Shown in pieces: positions 25,318 through 37,300 of a stretch of 64,000 bases of DNA. The notes beneath the pieces were generated by a model, which searched no databases, was not told the DNA's origin, and saw only the letters and a program-made list of their open reading frames with translations. The stretch's first letter is position 1. The number at the start of each line of letters is the position of its first letter. The position numbers were made by a program, and so were the translations under genes. The DNA comes from Lepidostoma basale (lineage: Eukaryota > Arthropoda > Insecta > Trichoptera > Lepidostomatidae): assembly GCA_022606425.2 (NCBI GenBank), contig JAHDVF020000842.1:186001-250000 (forward strand), in the 5' to 3' direction.

Positions 25318-26549
25318 ATACAGACTATTCAGTGTACGTGATTGTATTGTATGCAATGATGTAGAAAGACAACTGAAGTAAGTGAAGAGTGCGGCGGGAC
25401 TTTCTCAATTACCCAAGCGAGAGATAACATTGAGACATTTTATTTATACATATATATCATATTGACAATGTCTCAATTTAGGTGTCATGTTTTAGGATTT
25501 AGATAGAAGGAATTTGATACAGCTCTGTAATTAAAGAAATCCAAGGGGCGAGTTGAAGACCAGAATATTGCAGACAGTTGTAATTTGCCAATAATTGGTA
25601 TTCATTCTAAGTTAGGTATTATTACGCTACGAATAAATAAAATAATTTATAGAATTATGAGCTTAAAAGTAATTTGATATTCTACAGTGAGGGCGGGTAG
25701 GTTAGTAAGGAAATTATTTAAATTAAATTATGTCAAGTATTAATAATGTATAAAGTGTGCGCAGTTCACGGCATAATCTCATTTACAAAGTAGACTGTGA
25801 CAGTAAGATGGTGGGGCCAATTGACCAATCACTTGTTTGCATCACAAAGTCAGGTACACCGGAATAAGTATTTTCACCACTTTGTACAGAGAGCTCATGC
25901 TAGTGCAGCACTTATAGATTATTAATTTCATAAAATACTTTGGGGTGCAAAGAACGCAACAAATACTCTAGGTGGCTGTGCGGTCCAACTGTAGAGACAC
26001 CAAGTAATCTACTGACCAATCCACATTCAATAATAATTATTATGTGTTCTTTTTCTCCCAAAGAATTAAGTTATGGAAAACCCCGATAAAATCTGGTTGG
26101 ACATATATATGTTCTAAGATTAACCCATTAAATCGGGAATTATTGATTATGTAATGAAAAACTTGAGTTTGAAAAGTCTTGTTTATATGTATTTAAATCC
26201 GGGCAATATTTAAAAAATTATTTTCCCCATGCAACTTCTGAAATATAGTCAATGGAACAATTTATAATTGTTTGAAATTTACAATCCAACAAATGAGATA
26301 AAATTTTACAATCCAACAAATGAGTTCTGTATCCCAAAGTTTACAGGTTAATTCATTCAGTAGGCGATCTAGTATTCCAACTCCCCAAAATCAATCTCAA
26401 ACTGTGCCAACCTTATTTTGCTTACAGGCATGAACAATTCATTCCAAGGATTTCATTGGGGTTTTAACCATAAAAAAGTTGGAAAAGTAAATAAAAAAAC
26501 TAATTAGTGACTGAAAATAAAGGTTACAGGACAAATACAAATAAAATCA
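25318..26549. other. Unannotated AT-rich sequence
   Basis: No gene or clear repeat. Two copies of ACAATCCAACAAATGAG at about 26281 and 26306 form a small tandem duplication. Confidence 0.4.
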
Positions 26550-26557
26550 ATCTAGAG

Positions 26558-27000
26558 CAGTGGTTCTTAATCCGGGGTGCCCGCACCCCTGGGGGTGTGC
26601 GGGACGGTATTTTTGGGGTGCGGGAGAACCCCCTAACAATATAAATTATTAAATATCATTTATAAATTTTTTGATAATAAAATATTTGAAATAGTACATT
26701 AGTCCCCCCGATGACGCGAAAGTCGGGACCGCGTTATTAGAATAGCGCATTTTTGGGTGATTGAAGCTCATACAAAAATTAGGGTTATGGTTTTTTTTTG
26801 GAAAAAAATACAAATATGGCAAATCTAAGAATAAAGTAAAAAAAATATGTGAAAAAATAATTTTTCTAAGTACATACAAAAATATGTGAATGAAATAATT
26901 TTTCTAAACTAAAAAATCCAAAGACATTTTTCAATGGGGTGCGAAGACCTATTTTCAGATTCAAAGGGGTGCGGCTCACTTAAAAGGTTAAGAAACACTG
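26558..27000. mobile_element. hAT-type MITE with perfect 8-bp target duplication
   Basis: The ends are CAGTGGTTCTTAATCC and (inverted) CAGTGTTTCTTAACC, the terminal motif of Charlie-like hAT elements. ATCTAGAG flanks both sides (26550-26557 and 27001-27008), giving the 8-bp target duplication of hAT insertion. Subterminal GGGGTGCG runs recur inside. Length is 443 bp with no transposase, so it is non-autonomous. Confidence 0.9.
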
Positions 27001-27427
27001 ATCTAGAGGTTAGGAAAATAATGGACCTTCTGGGGGAGTGTGGACAGCACCAGAATATCTCATAATTATACTAAAATTAAAAAAGGAGCTCTTTGTAACA
27101 AAAAGCAATTGAACTTTCAAACTCACTCACAATACAACTCGCAGATTGGCATTTCGCAATGATAATTAAAATATAGGATAACAAAGGTACAACTACACAA
27201 TATTTGATCAGTTCATTTATCTTGACACGTTTCTGGCACCCCCCATGTTTAATGTATACTTGAGAAATATGTTGAGATAAATAAACTTTTAGAAGTATGC
27301 ACTAAATAAAATAACAATAAATATTTGACAATTTGGAAAAATAATATCTTGTCCGTGTGCTCAATTTATGAAACTAATGGAAATGAAATACATATTTTTT
27401 TAAACAATATTTGTTTTCTTTGTAATA

Positions 27428-28271
27428 CAACACTTTTTTTTTAAATACAAATAAACATAAAAATTACACATTAACTCAAACATGTTTGGGGACATCGAAG
27501 CCCTTCATCAATGTGGTTAAAACGTAAAATATTTATTTTGTTCCCTTCAAAGTATCCCCAATTGGATGAAATGCACATATGCCAGCGTTTTCTCCACTCT
27601 TCGAAACCTTTCTGGGAAGCACTTTCTGGTATGGCCTTTAACACCTTCCACAAATTTTGTTTTATGGCTTCAATCGACTGGAAACGGGTTCCACGGAGTG
27701 GCAATTTGAGTTTTGGGAACAGTAGAAAGTCACACATAGCCAAATCCAGAGAGTACGTGGTGGTTTATTGATGGTATTTATTGCATTTTTTGGCATGAAT
27801 TCGGTCACAGTGGTGGTTCGATGCGATGGCGCATTATCGTCGTGCATAATCCATGAATTGTTTTTCCACAATTCAGGCCGTTTCTGATGGATTTTTTTTT
27901 TAACACGAATGCCTAAATACGACCAAATAGTATTTCTTATCGAGTGTTTGTTCCTCCGAATGAATTCATGATGGACCACAATGCGAATATTGAAAAAATG
28001 ATGAGAATCGCTTCTCAAGCCCAAATTTTCCACCAAAATCAAACAATTGGACTCACAAGAGATGTTCAGGTCTCATACTACTTCTTTTAAATCACAATTT
28101 GCCAATACGTAATGTACATAATTTGTAATATGTCATGAGCTATACATAAAATAATATTTTGTATTTATAATATTTTAATTACACTGATGAATGTTTTCTG
28201 CGTCCTGAAACATATTTGAGTTGATGTGTAATTTTTATGTTTATATGTATTTAAAAGTAAAATTTTGTGTT
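27428..28271 (-). pseudogene. Mariner-type element with long TIRs, dead transposase
   Basis: Minus strand. The terminal inverted repeats are about 70 bp: ATAAACATAAAAATTACACA occurs at 27451-27470 and inverted at about 28225-28244. Between them the transposase C-terminal half is readable in two frames: WIMHDDNAPSHRTT (27840s), then CDFLLFPKLKLPLRGTRFQS and a segment ending near 27480. The HDDNAPSH block keeps its aspartate, but there is a frameshift between blocks and the N-terminal DNA-binding region is missing. No clear TA duplication was seen at the right end. Confidence 0.8.
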
Positions 28272-28359
28272 CCAAGAAAAACAATATTGTTCAATTATGA
28301 ATCCGCAACACAAAGTTATGGGGAATATAGAAGCCATGTTTTTTTTCTTCATAATAAAT

Positions 28360-28592
28360 TATGAATATGTCTGTTTTCTTAAACTTTTATTATAATTTAT
28401 GGGAATGACATGCTTCACCTTTCTAAAGCATTATCAAATGTTGATATCTGTTATATATAATACCTTAGGTAGGTGAAACATGTCATTCACGTTAATTATA
28501 ATAGCAGTTCTAGACACCAGACATTTTTATTCATATTAATTATTTAATATGGAGGATTACATCACTGTTCAAGAAACAATAAATTGATATTG
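28360..28592. repeat. MITE-1 fold-back element
   Basis: TTTATTATAATTTATGGGAA and TGACATGCTTCACCTTTCTA pair with TAGGTAGGTGAAACATGTCA. The right end CATTTTTATTCATATTAATT runs into the outer arm CACTGTTCAAGAAACAATAA. Both arms are present with moderate decay. Confidence 0.8.
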
Positions 28593-28597
28593 ATATT

Positions 28598-28665
28598 TAT
28601 TCCATTTGTTGCAGCCAACTGATATAACCGGTCAGGACTAGAAGAACAAGTGGAAAAATATGAAA
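28598..28665. repeat. Small fold-back MITE, diverged copy
   Basis: TATTTATTCCATTTGTT pairs loosely with GAACAAGTGGAAAAATA. The core matches the better palindrome at 19340-19462. It lies directly after a MITE-1 copy. Confidence 0.5.
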
Positions 28666-28999
28666 TATTTATTATAAACAATTTTACTACATTTTTATTA
28701 TTAACAATGAACTTTCACCGAGAAATTTAAATAATTTTATATTCCAAAGGGAAATGATATTTTCATTTTCAATGAAATACATTAAGAGTTATCTAACCTT
28801 AATAGAACTCATTTTTACGAATGAAATACAAAGTTTATTATTCTTTTACATGGAAGAAGTACCGATCTCAGAACAGCAGCGGTGTCCTGCCTACTGCTGC
28901 GACTGTCAGAGACGCACTTACATTCAGACTTTCTCTTCACACACACTTGCATACATCCCTAGTACTAATAACCGTCACATCGCTTTAACCCTGTTAGTA

Positions 29000-29173
29000 T
29001 TAGGGTACGGCCACACCGAAGCGCCAGAGTAGGAGTCAAAATGAACACCCCGCAAATTAACGTATGGCACACTGTGGGCCCGGCCACACTCTACGCTCCG
29101 CGCCACGGGGTGTGATCACAAGCCAACTGTGTCTGGACTCCTACCAAGGCACTCCGGTGTGGCCGTACCCTAA
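29000..29173. mobile_element. 174-bp MITE with long TIRs and TA duplication
   Basis: TTAGGGTACGGCCACACCG starts at 29000 and its perfect complement ends at 29173. The inverted similarity continues, with a few mismatches, to TAGGAGTC, about 38 bp in all. TA at 28998-28999 and 29174-29175 is the likely target duplication, consistent with Tc1/mariner-type transposition. No coding capacity. Confidence 0.8.
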
Positions 29174-29175
29174 TA

Positions 29176-31186
29176 GAACAAAAATTAATCTGAAATGATA
29201 TTTGCACAGTAAGTTATATCACTTTTGTCTTGTTAGTGGTCACTAAGGTGCACAATTGCGCCATCAATTCTCAATTGGTATCATAGTATCACAGAAGAAT
29301 GTGCGGTCAATGTCTCGACACATTTGTTTAAGAAAAATGTTAATGCATATCAAACTTGTATACAATATGTCTTTATTTCTGTATTTCCACTGAAAAGGAA
29401 CTACTTTAAATAGTTGACAATTTTTTCGTAGAATTTGTTTAAAGTCGTGTGAATTGGAATGTACGAAGATATGAGTAACATCCGGCAGCATGTCACTTCA
29501 GTACAAACCAATCCAGCCATCAGTGTCAGTGGAATTACAGTAAAGTAGCATTAAAATTATTTTAATATGTACATATATATACAAGGAATCAAAAGTTGAC
29601 AATGTAAAAAAGATTCTAAAAACAAGCAGAAATTGTTTTCTGCTCATTTAAAATGACTTAGATTATTGTAAGATATTACAGGCGGGTTATGGAAGAGTCG
29701 AGCTGCTTCCATTTAATCCTATCAGTCTTGTTTTGTAACACAGCCATATTATTCTTAAGGGAATAGTTTGGAAGCTTCCAATCACAAATGCACCATGTCT
29801 AATTTCTATATTATAGTAAATGTTTGCAACATAGATCTAGTGCCCGTTCAATTGAACACGGATCACTTGTGTGTGGAGACCCCCACGCACAGAGGCCGGT
29901 GAGCGAGTGAGGCCAAACAGATATAGAAAGAGAACACAGTAGTAAAATACATTGCGGTTTTAAATATTTTTATAGCCTTTACTTTCTAAATACAGGAAAA
30001 CATAAAAATACAGTTAGAGTACTCTTCTTTCTTCTTCTGGCGGTTCCTTCTTGATGTGACTTCCTTTTCTTTAAATATATCTGACAAGCCACAGCGAGCA
30101 GTTAAACTTAAAGGCTACGTCACACAGTGATGAGGGTAACATCCCTTATCACAAGTAATCATTAAAGAAAATAAAACAAATCATTCCTAATTAAACCTAT
30201 AATGGTATGGAACACATGAGATTAGTAAGTGTATAAAAAGAATTGTTGAAGAAGCAAGAATTTGTTCAAATTCCACGTGTAATTAATTCTAAATACAATT
30301 GTTGAAACATGTGACGAGCAGAGGAGACAGACAACCTGCGTCAAGGGTAAATAAAAAGTGGTGGCGGTTAAATACCCGGGATACTAGTTTTCACAGGCAC
30401 ATTTGAATATGGATGACTTCACTTATCCATGTACTGAGGTATACATATTATAAAGATACGGGCTGGAGTAACAATAAAACCCAGAAGTCACTGTCCAATG
30501 CACAGACCAAAATATCCGCAGAGATCACTTTTATTCAAATGTATTTGAAAGGGCCGAAGAACACTATTTCTTCCGGAACACAGATCTGTTTTGTTCAAAG
30601 CACAGGAGTAAAATGCACGCAGCAACCTCTGCAGTAAAACATACATAGTACAATACACTAGTGTAGTCTTAATCACACAATACAAATATTTAATATTGTT
30701 AGGATTGTAAGAATAACTTCCCGAGCAAATGTATTACAGGAGGGCCGGTTCCCAGCAGTTGCTGCGGCCTGATCTCCACAATGACATGACATTTACTCCA
30801 AATATCTTCTAATGCTCACAAGCCTACAGCCTGTGAGACAGCGTAGACTTTCCTCAATTTTTACTGAATTGGGAAATAAATTTGGTAAAACCGCCCAAAA
30901 ACAAAACAGGAATGCTTTAGACGAAAAATAATAAAAACCCAATATCCAACTTTAAAGCTTAGCTGTAAAATTGATAACAAAAATTATTGGCGCTAGTTGC
31001 TCATAGACATTGCAAAAAACTGAAGAGTCCAAACATTTAAGTATGTTATTAACCCAGATCTTGAGAAAGGTGAGTGCATCACAATGTTACCATAGATGAT
31101 GCTAAAGATCAGTATGTCAAAATGGATTATTCGTAGATGTTGCGAATGTTGAGGGAATCACAAAAGAATGGAACAATTGTCTTCCC
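29176..31186 (-). other. CPSF6: Candidate 3' UTR or downstream flank of CPSF6
   Basis: About 2 kb of AT-rich sequence directly downstream of the CPSF6 stop on the minus strand, with no exon of another gene. Several AATAAA-like signals exist on that strand, so the cleavage site cannot be picked from sequence alone. Confidence 0.35.
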
Positions 31187-31397
31187 CTAGTGTCGGGACC
31201 TGTGCTCGCCCCTGTCGCGGTCCCTTTCAGTGGGGGGCTCGCGCTCGCGGACACCCCCGCGCTCTCGGTAGCGCTCTTCGTAGTAGCCGCCAACACCTCC
31301 GCCGCCTCCACTCGACACCCCCGAGCGGGACTTGGACACGGACTCGGATATCGCCGGGGGCTCCCCGGCACTCGCCTCTACCGGAGACTTCCGCGGT
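31187..31397 (-). CDS. CPSF6: CPSF6 terminal coding exon 13
   Basis: Encodes [14 protein letters not shown], a Gly run, [18 protein letters not shown] and [14 protein letters not shown], then TAG at 31187-31189. The ending resembles the ERDREREYRHR-type end of vertebrate CPSF6. Confidence 0.92.
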
Positions 31398-34300
31398 CTG
31401 AGGAGAAACACATGTCTATATTAATACATTTGTATGCACATTGTCTGAAGCAGACTGGCCAGATTGGAGGGGGGTAGTCTTACCTTTCCTCTCTGCTGTG
31501 GGCCCTGTAGTGGTCGGCACGGTCGCCGCGGGAGCGTGATCTTTCTCTCTCCCTCTCACGGTAGCTGTCACGGTAGTATCTGAAAGAGATGGAGACACTC
31601 ATTGCAATCGAGAAGATCTAGAAAAAAGTTAGGATAAAAAACTAACGAGGATTCGCATTTCAAGGCTGCTACCATGTTTTCACAATTTACCCGTTATAAC
31701 TGATTTCAGTCAGATTAAAAGGTCGCTTTGACATTCAAGAAAGAAATAATCAACTATTACTATAATATAATGATCTGGTTTGGAAGAAAATATAATTTGA
31801 AAAGTGAGGCATTATTCAAAATGTGTCGACAAAGAATGTGCCATGTAATCGAAGACAGACAGCAAGGTTTGCTTAGCGGTCTAAGGGTTAAAGAAAAGTA
31901 TTTAAAAATTATAAATAAATTACAGACTCATTTGTTCACGCATGAAAGAGATACCGCATAGACCGTCAGATGTGCATTATCCTTTTTGATTTTGCGTACG
32001 AGATGTACTATTTATCGCACAGTTATTATTATAATCAGACATTTGTGAGTCATCTCTTGAACAATGATTATCGTTTATACCACCGCACAAATATCAATAA
32101 CATTTCTTCAGAGGTTAGGTGATTTTCTGAGAGAATAAATGGGAAAAAAACAATTGTACAGGATAAATATAGTTCATAAGCAGGGTTGGTCAACACGGCA
32201 CCCATCACCGACAACTAACACAATACACACCAAACTAATAAATTACAGCTCAAGTAGTAGAAATACAGTACAACAGAACTGTGTGGGATTCAGATTCCAC
32301 ATTGTTCAAGTTTATTTTTTAGATTACTTATTATTTCTTAAATTATGTGAAATTCCATGTTAAGTATTTGATGAAGCATGTCACTTCAATCAACTGTAAT
32401 AAAACTTATAGAAAATGGACGTTTCATTTAAAATTAGTTTCATAATTGCCATATGCGTACATAAAAAGTTACAATTTCAATAAGGAAAACAGCGAGAACT
32501 TTTTTGTACCCCCAATAATATTTTAGGCATGAAATGATTATTATATATTATACTTTTGTACCATTTTGATAAATAAATAGAACACAAAAATATTTTGGTT
32601 TCGCTCCAAGTGGAGGTTTATCAGGGTATCGCCATTATATTGGTTCTTATGACATGTGTCATCATCAGGCCCCAGACGATGTCATCGCCGGGAATGTAAT
32701 TTAAAATTGTTTATTGAACTGTATTTCAACTAAAACACCAGATACATTGGAAACACGAATCAAAGATAGAGCAGAGAAAATTTCTATTATAAAATCCACA
32801 CAATAGGCAGCCCATAAAGACAAAATGTGAAAATGCAATGTCCTCTCCACGGAGATGTGTGGTGAGTGGAATGCAATCTAAGAAAGCACGGAGTGTGTCA
32901 CTGAGTGTGTAAATATGGGTTACTCACGTGTCCCTCTCACGATCTCGGTCGCGTTCTCTCGAACGTTCCCTGTATCTGTAAACGTAACATCTCAAGTCAG
33001 TCGTGGTCCAGATAACGCCAGGTCGCGAGGATAACTCACAATTAACATTGTTCAGTTAACAGAGAGAACTTAGAATAGGCTAGGGATATATACCCACTTG
33101 TAAATTTATGTTTAAAATGTAAATTTATGTTGAACTTATGAACATTCGATAGGAAAGGAGAATTTTAGTTGAGTGTGTAAAGTGTAGGTTTCACTGCATT
33201 AATAAGTGTATATTGAAATATTATGAATAATATTTCCATTACAAATTATATAAAAGAAACCTACACACTAAACACTTTGGATGTAAATGAGTAATGCTAT
33301 AAAAAAATCAGTACCTTTAGTCTCCATTTCTTGAAATTTCTGGAGCCCAATGAACCCTACCAGTTGGTGCAGCTCTATTCAATAGCACTCAACCCAACAA
33401 AACACACACATCCTCCACATATATAAGGCGCTCTTTTCTCATGGGATTTTAATAAGCTGAAATATTACAATAGACAATAGCCAAATGTACATAAAACAGG
33501 TTTCTGTATGACTCCAAAATAAATAAATATTCTTATACCAATTTTTAATAAATATATTATACAAAATGGAACCTAAACCACTTCAGACCAGATCAAGGAT
33601 ATTCAAATCTAAACCATAACTTTACTGGCAAAACATGTTTGATTCGGTTAGTATTATATTATCAAAAGGTCTCAAAGGGTTAAAGTGTAATGTTAAGAGA
33701 AACCAGAAAACAAAATGAATAACAGCATATGTATTATAGTTTTCCAGAGAGCAGCCTGGCAGAAGGCAGAAGGCAGGGCGAGTGTGTGTAACCTTTCTTG
33801 TCATCAATCTGAATATGCGGTGGGTGATGCGAGGATGATTATTATGTTACACCTTTCCCAAACACACACACACAGCTTAGTATGCAGAGCTCTTAAAACT
33901 AATAATCTATTCTTTATATTCACTAGGATCACCAACGCCTTCAGGTCTGCTTATTATGTGCAACTATTATGTGTTGAAAGATGCAGTGGGAATCCTCAAT
34001 ATCCGTTGTGACGGGTACAAGTCAAAGGTAATGTTATTCACTACAAATACCATTAAACACACGAGTCGAGGAAACGGGTAAGAATATATTCCCAGAGATA
34101 GCGAGCCAAAGAAGGAGGTTGATCTGAAGTTGTTGAATTAAGCTTTTACAAACCATTTGGCCAAATACTGTGTATTCGGTGATATTTTAAATAGAAAATA
34201 AAGAAATGATGACAACACTAAGAGGGATAGGAAGGAAGCGGGGAGCCACAACAAGTCCGAGTGCTAACCTGTCCCTCTCCTCGCGCTCGCGGCTGCGGTC

Positions 34301-37300
34301 CCGGTAGCGGGAGGCGGAGCGCTCCCTGCGAGCGGCGCGGCGATGGATGCGGTCCCGCGAGCGCGACCTCTCGCGACGCGAGGACGAGCCGTAGCTCTTG
34401 GTTTCAACACCGTGGAGGGTGTCCTGCAGCGAAGATATGAGGATCTTGCAGCGATCATCGTTAGCCACCTAATGACAAAAATATTATTCATTATAATTGC
34501 AAGGAATATTTGCTGAATTACAGAATAAATTAATAATAATTTTATATATAAATAAATTTTTTTGTTATTTTTTGCTTAAAAAAGATTTTTTACATTAAAT
34601 TAATTTTATATATAAGTACGAAGTCTGATACGAGGCATATCCATAAGTAAGTGTACTGAATTTTTGTAGGTTACAATTTTCTTTTTAAACAAAAAAATTA
34701 CATGGTTACCGTAGTACATATGCAAGCTATTTTTCGACATAGTCGCCATTTCTCTCAATGTAGGTGGTGAAGCGGGGTATCAACTTTTTGATGCCTTCCT
34801 CGAAGTAGTTTCCCGCCAACCCCTTCGTCCACTTCTCCACCTTTACCTCCCCGTCAGTTGAAAACCTTTTTTCACCCATGTGCAGCTTCAGGGAGGTAAA
34901 GAGATAGTAACCTGAAGGTGCTAGGTCAGGGGAATGCGCGGATGGTTCAGGACATCCCATTTAAACGGGCCGAGCAGTTCCTTCTGGCATTGTCGTGCAG
35001 CAGGCAGACTCCCTTTGTCAGCATGCCTCTCCTCTTGTTCTGAATCGCCCTCTGCAATTTTTTTAGGGTCTCACAGTATCTTGCAGAGTTGATGGTCTCC
35101 CCTTGAGGCATATATTCAATTAAAATTATGCCTTGACAGTCCCAAAACACGGATGCCATGATTTTCTTGGTTGAAATTGTGGTTTTGAACTTTTTGGCGG
35201 AGGGTGAAGAGATGTGACGCCACTGTTAAGACTGCCTTTTGGTTTCAGGCGTGCAGTGTGCAACCCAAGTTTCATCTCCAGTAACTATGGAGCAGAGAAA
35301 TTCATCTCCATGGAGTTTGCAGCGCCTCAAAAACTCTTGCCCGGCGCCGCGTATTTCGCACTTGGCGGGAGATTGGATTGACATTCTTCACGAAATGTAT
35401 TGTCGCGTCGAGACTTCTCAACGTACTGACCTCGAACCGGTCTCGTTGCGGACGGGGAAGGGTCAGGCTACACGGAAGTGTAGCCAACATGTCGAAAATA
35501 AAATCCATCCGGTCGTGAGACTCTCAGTACACTTACTTTCTGGATATGCCTCGTATTTTATGGGAGAAACGTGTTTCACCTTGCTAGAGTATTATCAGAT
35601 GTGACATTTGATCAAATAATAACATTTAGCAAATAAAAGCCATCACTCCAATGTGATTGTAAAGTATTGACTGACCTTGCTCTGCTTGATGAGGGAGATG
35701 GCAGTGACGAGGGTCTCGATGGCACTGGCGTACTCGCCGGCGGCGGCGTCGGACACGGCGCGGGCGATGGCGCTGCTGGACACGGTGCGGTTGCGGCCCA
35801 TCACTTCCTCAAACTCCTGCTCTGACATCAGTGGCGGAGCCTCCACGCGCCCTTCGTAACCCACCTGCACACCACACGCATTTATTAATTAACACGCTTC
35901 ATCATCACATGGAAAAAAACTTCTTCGCAAAACAAATATTTATATTAAATAGATTTCCCAATCAATAGAATTATGGAAATCTCATAATTTTTTTTTGTTC
36001 CTTTTCTGTTTTAACATTACTTTATGAAGACAATTTCAGTTATTCAACAGAGGCAGTTGTTTTAATTAGATACCTTTTAATCAATCAAATAAAGAATGTG
36101 CGGTTAACATTTTAGCTGCGGGCAACTGATCAGAGTCCCCTGTTCTTACTCTGCACTCTGATTCTCAACTAATCAGACAAAGATTTAAAGGCGAGTCCAT
36201 ATTTTGAAAAAGTCCACATTTCAAATCTTTCCATGACTCACTAAACATGATAATAAATTAACAGTTATGTTATATTAATCAAATCAGTAAATATTACCAT
36301 GTAATGAAATGATGAAAAAAATATTTTACAAACAAGTTTTAAAATAAATGCTGTTATTTATATATTGGGTCTCTTGGTATACTCTTCAACCAACATTTTT
36401 GCAGTCTCCACAGTCAGAGTAGTATAGTAATATATTGAAGACGGAGGCTGCAAGAATCTCCTAAATGTCTCCCGAAGAGGGAGAAGAATTCTAGCTACGC
36501 AGCAGGAGAGGGTGCAGAAAAAATTTCTGCGATACCTCTATCTTTGGGAGTATGGATATTACCCGTGGCTCTTTCCAACTGATTTCTTGCTAGGGATGCT
36601 GGGCTACCAGTCACTCGAGAGGAGACGAGACATTCACTTGGGTGTCCATTTCTTTCGACTGATAGGTGGTTGTATGCACAACTCAGAAATCCTGAGTGAT
36701 GGAGGTCTGTTTGTCCCTGATAATTATCTTCGACAAAGGGGCCATAGATTGTTTTATCTCCCACGATGCAGAACCAACCTGCTAATGGTTATGCCGGTAG
36801 GTAGAGCAATATCTTTGCTTAATCGTATCACCTGGGAGTTTGACATATTTTGTGATAGTTTGGCTCATCTGAGGGAAGTACTATCTTTATTATAATTGTA
36901 TGGTATATTTATTTTATTAATTTGTCATGCATCTTATGTTTCTCGCTCTTTTTATTAATCTATTATGTATTACTTATTATTGTGTATCTGAGAACTTGTA
37001 TCTTAAGTGCATTGGAAAAGAAAATCTGTAATGCTTTAGATATGTTTAAAATGAATAAATGAAATCTTAAATAGGACGGAAGTAACAAAATTTCAATACA
37101 GTAAGCTATGCCATACTCAAGTATGTTCTTATTCACACAAGTATGTGGTGACAGAAACTTTGCGACTAAAGAGTTAGTAAAATAAAGGAAGCGTGATGAG
37201 TACTGACCGGGGGTCTTTGGTATTGCTGTGGTGGGCGGTGGTAGGGCTGGGCTGCCAGCTGAGCTGTGGGAGGTGCTTGCTGCGGGGCTCCGGGGGCGCC

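Noticed and set aside
31117..31477. Alternative ORFs around CPSF6 exon 13 on both strands
   Set aside because: Low-complexity shadows; the RS/RE frame is the one in phase with exon 12 and ends at a family-like C-terminus.
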